NCBI GenBank assembly: GCA_900542675.1
Contig: UQOT01000027.1
Location: 1 to 22,795, forward strand
Source of the DNA: an uncultured Eubacteriales bacterium
Lineage (GTDB): Bacteria; Bacillota; Clostridia; Monoglobales; Monoglobaceae
Reading direction: 5' to 3'
Length of the DNA stretch: 22,795 bases
The notes under the pieces are model-generated. The model saw only the letters and a program-made list of their open reading frames with translations, did not search any database and was not told the origin of the DNA. Below are positions 8,216 through 14,289 of this stretch, piece after piece (position 1 is the stretch's first letter; the number at the start of each line of letters is the position of its first letter). The translations under genes were made by a program, and so were the position numbers.

Positions 8216-9529
8216 TTATTTATTGAAAACAGTCTTTTCATCAAACAGAAAGCCTTGAAATATCGTCTTGTCGTGGGTTATAAACAACCCCTGTGAATCC
8301 TTCGGAATATTGTCAGCGGCTTCGGTGTTGTCGAGGATAATCTGCGACAGCACATTATCAGCTCTGCCGCAAACTCGGTAATCGATATTATTTCTGATTT
8401 GCCCGGTAAGAATATTCGCGTCAGGTCGTTGAGTTGCCAGTATTAGATGTATTCCAAACGCTCTGCCTTGTCTTGCTATAACCGATAATTTACCCTCAAT
8501 TCTTGTAACAATTTCTTTTGTTTCCTTTGATAATCCTGTTTTATCTAACACTTCTGCGACCTCATCACAAGCAAAAATTATTCGTTTGAGTTTGTTTCCA
8601 TATATTTCATTATACTCTCCTATATTCGCACAGCCGCTTTCACGAAGAAGCGTTTTTCTGTTTTCTAATTCGTCAACAATTTTTATTAAAATATTTAAAA
8701 GACTGTTTTCATCAATTATTATTTTACATTTTGTATGCCATACGGGAGAAAAGTCAACTCCGCCCTTGAAATCAGCAATGTAAACCTCCGCACTCTTTTT
8801 CACGATCTGCATTAGTAAAAGTTTTAATAAAACGCTCTTTCCCGAACCGGTTGAACCGCCGAGAAGTATATGAGGAATTTTAGCGAGATTTACCGTAACC
8901 TTACCGAGCATACTTTGACCTAAAACAAGCTCAAAATCGGTATCGCTAAGATACTTGTCCTGCCAGTACATAAATTTCGGCAGTTTGCAATCACCTGAAA
9001 CGGTATGTAAAATCATACGCTTTTTGTTTTTGCCCTCCTCAATATTGATGATGTAAACATCAAGCGAGGTTTCAATCTTTTCTTTCTTGTCCTCCCATTC
9101 AGTGCGAGAAATACCATTCGGAATAAATTCCAGTATGACAATTCCTCTTTCTTTTCCCTTACGCTTACTCAAAAGCAGCGGAGCTTCACCCGCATGATTT
9201 GTCAGACCGATTCGCCATAAATTTTCGTTTATTCCCGTTGTACCCTGCGGCATACCCAAAAACATAAGCAAAAACGGTGTCGCTGTAATAATCAGCATCG
9301 GATATAATAATCGCCATGATGCCATATAAATAACATCAAAAACATCTGCGTTCTGATTGCTTCTGCTTAAAATATATAAACCTAAGCAAATGACGATTAT
9401 CGCATAAACAACCGCAATTATTCTTGCATATCTATCAGTGACAATATTTTTAAGACCTTTTCCCATTCTTAAAAAATTATATTTTAATTTCGTTTTCTGC
9501 TGTAATGTATATCTTTCCTGTGTGTTCAT
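8216..9529 (-). CDS. FtsK/SpoIIIE-type DNA translocase, TcpA-like coupling protein
   Basis: This 437-residue membrane ATPase resembles the coupling proteins of Tn916-type elements (Orf21/TcpA), which bring DNA to a conjugation channel. Two hydrophobic helices lie at about 37-55 and 72-92. The motor domain carries Walker A GGSTGSGKS (224-232), Walker B IIFACDE (317-323) and the family's ATQRPD motif at 365-370. Its ATG overlaps the TGA of rep (ATGA), so the two are translationally coupled. No channel genes of a type IV secretion system occur in the element, so it would have to use another element's channel. FtsK-like translocases also have non-conjugative roles, so the mobilisation function is inferred. 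Confidence 0.88.
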   Translation of the reverse strand: MNTQERYTLQQKTKLKYNFLRMGKGLKNIVTDRYARIIAVVYAIIVICLGLYILSRSNQNADVFDVIYMASWRLLYPMLIITATPFLLMFLGMPQGTTGINENLWRIGLTNHAGEAPLLLSKRKGKERGIVILEFIPNGISRTEWEDKKEKIETSLDVYIINIEEGKNKKRMILHTVSGDCKLPKFMYWQDKYLSDTDFELVLGQSMLGKVTVNLAKIPHILLGGSTGSGKSVLLKLLLMQIVKKSAEVYIADFKGGVDFSPVWHTKCKIIIDENSLLNILIKIVDELENRKTLLRESGCANIGEYNEIYGNKLKRIIFACDEVAEVLDKTGLSKETKEIVTRIEGKLSVIARQGRAFGIHLILATQRPDANILTGQIRNNIDYRVCGRADNVLSQIILDNTEAADNIPKDSQGLFITHDKTIFQGFLFDEKTVFNK

Positions 9530-10467
9530 AGCAAAGCCTCTCTTTCAATGTTACTTCCGTCTTGCCTGTATTCAATAACCTTGTGTATTCGTCTTAAAAA
9601 CGCTCTCCAAGTCTCGGGGCGATATATCTGCACATCCTTGTACTGCTCGTTAAGCGGTATATTTGATGTAATATAAATCGTTGAATAACAAGCGATTTTG
9701 TCGTTATACCTCGCAGGGAGGTATAGTGGGTAAATATCCAAGTAATTGAGCATATCCTCAATCGGTATTTGTGAATTAAATTCCTCAAATACCAATATAT
9801 CCTGACCGAAATATCCGTCAAAGCTTATCCCTTTTCCCGTACGGTAATTTGTAATTCTGCAAATATCCGTTGCATTGTGTCTTTTATAAATTCCGCTTGT
9901 TTTGCCTGTTCCGCTCGCTCCGAATATGTATGTAACTGTCAATTCTCTGTTTTCGGTTGTGTATTTTTCAGATAACAGCGTTTGCCTGAGTATATCAATG
10001 TCTTTTATGCGAAAAGCAAATTCAGGCGAATCGTCAATGATTTCCGTGTTCTTTTTACCGTCCCTGACATTTTCAATGAGTCTGCTCATTTTAGGGCTAT
10101 TTTCATCACGTTCTTTCGGCAGCTCGCCATATTCATAAAAACTGCCCTCTACACCCGTTTCCGCTTTATCATAATTTGCCCATTTACCGGATTTTTGTAT
10201 ATAATCACGGTTTTCCTTTGCGTTCCCATACGCTTTTTCAATATGAGCTATCGGAAATCGACCTTTCAGCGTGCTGAATTGTATCGGAGAATGTGAATAT
10301 ATGAAAATATGCGTATGAAATGTTCCTGTTGTTGCTATTTCATCTGCTATGCAGAAGTAATCAGGAAAAAATCTCATCAATATGTTACAAATCCGGTTAT
10401 GGTCAAATCCGCAGTCAAGCGGATTATTGATTACCAATGTCCACTTGCGTGATTGTGAATTGTTCAT
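9526..10467 (-). CDS. rep: CRESS-virus-type rolling-circle Rep: HUH endonuclease fused to SF3 helicase
   Basis: This 313-residue protein has the order of motifs that defines circovirus/geminivirus Reps. The N-terminal HUH domain has motif I WTLVINNP (9-16), metal-binding motif II FHTHIFI (H51, H53) and motif III YIQK (nicking Tyr89, Lys92). The C-terminal helicase has Walker A GASGTGKT (183-190), Walker B ILVFEEF (224-230), motif C ITSN (266-269) and a possible arginine finger in FLRRI. It should nick one strand at the hairpin upstream of its gene, stay linked to the 5' end and start rolling-circle replication. Plasmid-borne bacterial relatives are known. Here it sits where Tn916 has its MobT relaxase, so it may also start transfer. 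It starts at ATG 10467 after a weak GAAAGTGAG site. Confidence 0.9.
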   Translation of the reverse strand: MNNSQSRKWTLVINNPLDCGFDHNRICNILMRFFPDYFCIADEIATTGTFHTHIFIYSHSPIQFSTLKGRFPIAHIEKAYGNAKENRDYIQKSGKWANYDKAETGVEGSFYEYGELPKERDENSPKMSRLIENVRDGKKNTEIIDDSPEFAFRIKDIDILRQTLLSEKYTTENRELTVTYIFGASGTGKTSGIYKRHNATDICRITNYRTGKGISFDGYFGQDILVFEEFNSQIPIEDMLNYLDIYPLYLPARYNDKIACYSTIYITSNIPLNEQYKDVQIYRPETWRAFLRRIHKVIEYRQDGSNIEREALL

Positions 10468-10485
10468 CTAATCAGCTCACTTTCT

Positions 10486-10499
10486 GCTACATGCTACAT
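10486..10499 (-). repeat. Two tandem ATGTAGC heptamers (candidate Rep-binding iterons)
   Basis: On the minus strand ATGTAGC occurs twice in perfect tandem, immediately after the 3' arm of the origin stem and 18 bases before the rep ATG. Short tandem repeats in this position are the Rep recognition elements of circoviruses. The role here is inferred from that parallel. Confidence 0.65.
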
Positions 10500-10536
10500 C
10501 TAAGCCATAAGGGTAATACTAACCCTTATGGCTTAG
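10500..10536 (-). other. Replication origin stem-loop with the nonanucleotide TAGTATTAC
   Basis: CTAAGCCATAAGGGT (10500-10514) and ACCCTTATGGCTTAG (10522-10536) pair perfectly over 15 bp around a 7-base loop. On the minus strand, 10521-10513 reads TAGTATTAC, the nonanucleotide of circoviruses and nanoviruses, nicked there between positions 7 and 8. That would place the nick at the loop-stem junction (between 10515 and 10514). No run of T follows on either strand, so it is not a terminator. It lies in the 121-base gap between rep and the gene upstream. Confidence 0.85.
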
Positions 10537-10579
10537 GTGCGGCACGACCGATGTTTTTTGAGGAAAACCTCTGCCGCGC
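10537..10579. other. Second, imperfect hairpin beside the origin
   Basis: GTGCGGCA (10537-10544) pairs with TGCCGCGC (10572-10579) with one G-T wobble, and encloses a small GAGG-AAAA-CCTC hairpin (10560-10571). On the minus strand it gives adjacent GCGGC units (GCGCGGCAGAGG). It may be an accessory Rep site, a lagging-strand start signal, or the end structure of the gene upstream. Confidence 0.4.
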
Positions 10580-10588
10580 CGCATAGCC

Positions 10589-10906
10589 TTAACCCTTATT
10601 ATTAGCCAATGTTATACATGTGGCTTTTGCACCGACATTAGGCTGACCATTCAGCCAATAGATAAAAACCTCAAGACCTGTGAAATGCACTTCTGCATAT
10701 CCGTCAGGCTTTTCAATAAGTTGCTTTCCGTCAATCTTAACATTGATTTTGTCCAAGTTGTTATCAGGCATTGCAACTGTATAGCGGTAGCCCGTAATAT
10801 TTTCCGTGCGCCTGTTGTCCCTGTACTCGTGCACCGGCGCAATGTCCACAAGCAAGAGCTTATTACCTAAGCTTTTGGGGTCAATAATTAAATCTGTGAT
10901 AGTCAT
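10589..10906 (-). CDS. Conserved-looking 105-residue element protein, function unknown
   Basis: The ATG at 10906 follows a strong AAGGAG site; the longer in-frame start lacks one. The protein (MTITDLIIDPKSLGNKLLLV onward) is rich in alternating hydrophobic residues in its second half (GYRYTVAMPDN, INVKIDGKQL, LEVFIYWLNG), suggesting a small beta-barrel. It has no membrane segment or enzyme motif that I can see. It lies just upstream of the origin and rep, in the position where Tn916-type elements carry small DUF961-type proteins. Single-stranded-DNA binding during rolling-circle replication would fit the context, but that is a guess. Confidence 0.75.
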   Translation of the reverse strand: MTITDLIIDPKSLGNKLLLVDIAPVHEYRDNRRTENITGYRYTVAMPDNNLDKINVKIDGKQLIEKPDGYAEVHFTGLEVFIYWLNGQPNVGAKATCITLANNKG

Positions 10907-11066
10907 AGTAAAAATCTCCTTTATTAAAATATTAGCAAATCGATTTACAAGTATATGATAGCACATTTATTTCTATTGACCTAACTTTGCGAAATTACAG
11001 AAAAAGCTGATAGAATTGAGCCTTTACAAATCTTAATTGTAAAAAATCGCTTAAAACCTTATACTA

Positions 11067-11087
11067 TTGTAATTTGGCAAATTACAA
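11067..11087. promoter_or_regulatory. 21-bp palindrome, candidate operator of the XRE-like regulator
   Basis: TTGTAATTTG and CAAATTACAA form a perfect 10-bp inverted repeat with a one-base centre. It lies between the regulator's terminator and the rep operon. A second, looser pair (TTTACAA 11023-11029 and TTGTAAA 11037-11043) and a TTTACAAG half site near 10944 follow, so TTACAA-type half sites crowd the region upstream of the rep operon. Confidence 0.45.
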
Positions 11088-11094
11088 ACATTTT

Positions 11095-11135
11095 AAAAAA
11101 ATTGCCATATATGAAAAATATCCATATACGGCAAT
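11095..11135 (-). terminator. Rho-independent terminator of the XRE-like regulator gene
   Basis: On the minus strand ATTGCCGTATATG pairs with CATATATGGCAAT (one G-T wobble) around a 9-base loop, followed directly by TTTTTT. It starts 85 bases after the regulator's stop. Confidence 0.75.
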
Positions 11136-11219
11136 AAAATACTGTCTGCTCCTTTATTGATATAATTGACTTCCTAATAAGTCATTTTCTTTAAATCCCC
11201 ATTCTTTTAATTTATTATT

Positions 11220-11576
11220 TCATTCCGTTATATCCCACTCTCGTGAATTTTCCAATAAAATTGAATATGCGAAATCCAACTTTTTTGTTCTGACAAGAAC
11301 ATATCCTGCTAATTGCAATAAATACTCTGCGTCAAATACATTCAACTTTAATCCCACACAAATTGACACAACAATTCTCAGTGATGGTTTATATTCCTCT
11401 TTTTTTATATTACTGTATATATTTCTATTTAACTCCGTTGCATTACAAAAACTTGCAGCATTATAATGTTTATTTTTTAAAATGTTCTCCATTTTTTGTT
11501 TAAAGGTTTCTTGCGTGGATAATGTATTATATAAATTTTCAAACGCATCCTGCGTTAAAATTTTATAATTATCCAT
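11220..11576 (-). CDS. XRE-like helix-turn-helix regulator
   Basis: This 118-residue protein has a helix-turn-helix-like central part (NAASFCNATELNRNIYSNIK, KPSLRIVVSICVGLKLNV, about residues 39-80). A C-terminal helical segment (AEYLLQLAGYVLVRTKKLDF) resembles a known group of small Firmicute XRE regulators with the pattern KPS..TV..L...L.L....LL..AGY. The start ATG has an AAAGG site. It is preceded by a 32-codon reading frame ending 13 bases before it, and lies upstream of the rep operon, whose spacer carries palindromes. It is probably the element's switch controlling replication and excision, but the target is inferred. Confidence 0.65.
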   Translation of the reverse strand: MDNYKILTQDAFENLYNTLSTQETFKQKMENILKNKHYNAASFCNATELNRNIYSNIKKEEYKPSLRIVVSICVGLKLNVFDAEYLLQLAGYVLVRTKKLDFAYSILLENSREWDITE

Positions 11577-11589
11577 TATACCTTTTAAT

Positions 11590-11688
11590 TTATTTGATTT
11601 TGTGATTGGAGGTGTTTGATAAAATAAATGTGTTAATACCGTATGCTAATATGTAATTATTAAAATAGTCTGATATTACAAAAAACAT
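11590..11688 (-). CDS. 32-residue leader or toxin-like peptide with a sequestered ribosome site
   Basis: ATG 11688 has a strong GGAGG site 8 bases upstream. The peptide starts MFFVISDYFNNYILAYGINT and ends in a polar tail (SNTSNHKIK). Its ribosome-site segment GGAGGTGTT (minus strand, 11701-11693) is exactly complementary to AACACCTCC inside the frame (minus strand, 11616-11608), so the message can hide its own start. It ends 13 bases before the XRE-like gene. It could be a regulatory leader peptide for that gene or a type I toxin; no antisense RNA promoter was identified. Real translation is uncertain. Confidence 0.4.
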   Translation of the reverse strand: MFFVISDYFNNYILAYGINTFILSNTSNHKIK

Positions 11689-11751
11689 AAGCAACACCTC
11701 CTCTCTGAAAATATACTCCAACCGCAAAACCATTGACTTATTTTTAGGTGC

Positions 11752-11780
11752 AAAAAAGCACCGTCAATTTCTGACCGTGC
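11752..11780 (-). terminator. Rho-independent terminator of the restriction-modification operon
   Basis: On the minus strand GCACGGTCA ... TGACGGTGC forms a stem with one central G-G mismatch and a GAAAT loop, followed by TTTTTT. An alternative hairpin (GGTGC-TTTTTT-GCACC) overlaps its base. Confidence 0.6.
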
Positions 11781-12045
11781 TTAATACACTTTATTATTCT
11801 CCATTCAATTTCATCTGCAAAAGGACATAAAACTCCCTTTGATTGAACTCCTTGAAAAAATTTTCGCTTATAGCGCCTAATACACTTTTACCTTAATAAA
11901 GGTACTGATACTTTTTGTTTGTCTAAATTTATTTTACTTCATATAATTTGAATATATAATATCATAGCTGGATAAAAATGTCAAATTACATTTATGTTAC
12001 AAACTTCATAAATATATCGATTTCTACAGCAAAACATTCCAACTG

Positions 12046-14289
12046 TTAAATAAATACTTCTATAAGTTTCCATATATTGCGATTTGTAACATCCTCACAC
12101 CAAACCGTATTTGATAAATATAATTGCGTTCCAATGGCGCGCACAAATCCCCATTTTAAATCAGGGTTTCTTTCACTGTATTCTTTCAAGGCATTAAATT
12201 TATGTTCTGCATATCTATCTATATTGTTTGAATCACCGTTAGCGTCCATACCGCCTTTAGCTTCGATAATCCAAATTTCTCCATTTTGAAGCTGAATAAT
12301 ATAATCCGGATAAAAATGGTTTCTTCTAAAACCTCTTCTGTAAACAAGGCTGAAGTATTCATCACCTTTATCTCCGTTTTTGTAGCACCATTTTACACTA
12401 TTATAAGTTTCACACCAATGTTCGAAGATTATTTCTGTGTATGTTCTATTCGGTTGAATTAGGATATTATTACCATAATTCTCAAATACATTTCTGTTAA
12501 AAACAGTTGTACTCTCTATCTTCTTATGTTGTTTATAATACTGATATGACGGAATACCCCAATCCGAAGTTATAATGTCGGTTTCCTCAATCTCTGCAAA
12601 GTAAGTTTGGTCTATTTTAGAAAAAACTTCTATTAAACGGTCTCTGTTATTTACAAGAAATGCATTGTACTCCTTAAGATTGAGAACATCAAGTAATTTG
12701 TTCTCAAGTTCAAATTCTTTTTCTTCTTCTGACAGAAATGATATTTGCATATCCATAGGTCCAAATAATACTCTAAGGGCATTGTTTGAAATATTTTCAT
12801 CAATATTAATCGCTCTTGCAATTCGTCTTTTTGCATCTCGGATAATAAAACCGTCATCATGGTTGTTAATCTGATGTTCTCCGCTGAATATATTATTTAA
12901 TTTGAGCATATCGTGCGTTGTCCTTGCAACACCTTCAATCGCTTCCGTTCTCAGCATTGTACCAAAAACATATCCCTTTGTCTTTGTCATCTCTGCTTTA
13001 TCCAGTTTCCCATCTTGGTCTACATCACATTCTTCCAACATTCTTTTTTTAACCACATTAACAACAGCTTGTGGATTTACTGCAAAGCGGTCACTACCGT
13101 TTAGTGCTTCTTTTTGAAGTACAATGGAAGGAGCATCAACCTTTCTCTTATACTGGTAAGTATAAAAAGAATCACTGATGCTGCTTGTTAAGCCTTCGCT
13201 AAATTCGCTATCTAATGTGTATAGATAGCAATTATCAATTAAATCACAATCATAGTGCTTGCGTTCCGGCATTCTGCGAATTCTACCAACCGTCTGAATG
13301 TTAAATCGTTCTGTTCCGCCCTCTCGCAGTTTAATAAGAATTTTTGCACGAGGACAATCCCATCCCGTTGCAATGGCTTGCTTAAATAGCAAAAATGAAT
13401 ACTCGCCATCTAGCTTTTTAATTTCTTCGGGATTATCAGGATGATCTCCGCTGAACCAAGATGCAACTAAACCAGAATTTTCAGAATATCCTAAATCGTC
13501 AAGTGCTCGTTTCACACGAGTAATCCATTCTTCGGAACCATTGGGAAACTGTATCAGAACTAAAGGTCTTATTTTTAATCCTCTGCGGTCATACTCAGCC
13601 TGTATTTCTTTACGTTTACTATCTGCTAAATCTATAAGCAACAAGTCATCATCAAGTTTATTATTTTCTTCAATTGCTTTTGAAACGCCTTCATTAACAG
13701 AAATACCAGTAGCGATTAATCCAGCACCGATAACCTCGCCATCAGTAATTATTTCGTTATGATCGCCCTTACTTATTGGTGTTGCAGAAATACGTAGCAC
13801 ATGAACAGGCTGAATATTTCCAATATACTCATTGGCAGTATCTTTGTATTTGTGTTCCTCATCAATAATCATGAAAATATCAATTCCGATGTTATGGCAC
13901 GCCAAAACTTTTGCCATAAGGTCTCTATGCTCACCCTCACGCAACACTACATTTGATTTTTTATTAATCTTGTCCCAGTTTATGAAAAACACTTGTCCTC
14001 TTGGGTCAGGTTCAGTAATAAATGAATATACATCGCCATAAGGAATTCCTGATGTAAACTCCTTAAAGCTATCTTCCGACTGTTTGTGTAGACCACCGGC
14101 TCCTGGACAAAGCCACAAAAACACCGTATTTGGATTTTCGTCTAAATAGTCATCTATAAATTTACAAACCATAACTGTTTTTCCTGCACCTGTAGGAGCA
14201 GAAAGTACAATTTCTTCATGGTCAGCACATTTATGTAGTAAATTTTCCTCGTGTTTTATTTGAAATGTCTTTAAACTTCCAATAAACAT
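12046..14289 (-). CDS. res: Type III restriction enzyme, Res subunit (SF2 helicase-nuclease)
   Basis: This 747-residue protein is the restriction subunit that, with Mod, translocates along DNA and cuts unmodified phage or plasmid DNA. Walker A is APTGAGKT (31-38), motif II DEEH (143-146), motif III SAT (168-170) and motif VI QTVGRIRRM. The C-terminal PD-(D/E)xK nuclease shows D662 (FYPDYII) and E676/K678 (IIEAKGG). It is shorter than classical EcoP1I/EcoP15I Res (about 970 residues) but holds both domains. Its ATG shares one base with the TAA of mod (TAATG), so the two are coupled. An intact frame and motifs suggest an active enzyme; the recognition site cannot be read from sequence. Confidence 0.9.
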   Translation of the reverse strand: MFIGSLKTFQIKHEENLLHKCADHEEIVLSAPTGAGKTVMVCKFIDDYLDENPNTVFLWLCPGAGGLHKQSEDSFKEFTSGIPYGDVYSFITEPDPRGQVFFINWDKINKKSNVVLREGEHRDLMAKVLACHNIGIDIFMIIDEEHKYKDTANEYIGNIQPVHVLRISATPISKGDHNEIITDGEVIGAGLIATGISVNEGVSKAIEENNKLDDDLLLIDLADSKRKEIQAEYDRRGLKIRPLVLIQFPNGSEEWITRVKRALDDLGYSENSGLVASWFSGDHPDNPEEIKKLDGEYSFLLFKQAIATGWDCPRAKILIKLREGGTERFNIQTVGRIRRMPERKHYDCDLIDNCYLYTLDSEFSEGLTSSISDSFYTYQYKRKVDAPSIVLQKEALNGSDRFAVNPQAVVNVVKKRMLEECDVDQDGKLDKAEMTKTKGYVFGTMLRTEAIEGVARTTHDMLKLNNIFSGEHQINNHDDGFIIRDAKRRIARAINIDENISNNALRVLFGPMDMQISFLSEEEKEFELENKLLDVLNLKEYNAFLVNNRDRLIEVFSKIDQTYFAEIEETDIITSDWGIPSYQYYKQHKKIESTTVFNRNVFENYGNNILIQPNRTYTEIIFEHWCETYNSVKWCYKNGDKGDEYFSLVYRRGFRRNHFYPDYIIQLQNGEIWIIEAKGGMDANGDSNNIDRYAEHKFNALKEYSERNPDLKWGFVRAIGTQLYLSNTVWCEDVTNRNIWKLIEVFI

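Larger units (their letters stand above)
11577..12045. other. 469-base gap: small frame, terminator and a reading-frame relic
   Basis: The gap holds the 32-codon frame (11590-11688) and the terminator at 11752-11780. It also has a startless minus-strand frame reading VLGAISENFFKEFNQREFY and onward to KLNGE and a TAA, between about 11788 and 11880. That frame looks like the C-terminal tail of a lost gene. ACTTT-containing direct repeats (TAATACACTTT near 11782 and 11878) bracket this relic. Nothing else is clear; 11930-12045 is very AT-rich. Confidence 0.4.

Noticed and set aside
10500..10536. Origin hairpin read as a rho-independent terminator
   Set aside because: No T run follows the stem on either strand, and the loop holds the exact TAGTATTAC element upstream of a Rep gene, which a terminator would not explain.
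12665..13117. Several plus-strand frames inside res and mod
   Set aside because: They are serine- and leucine-rich shadows of the AT-rich minus-strand genes without ribosome sites.
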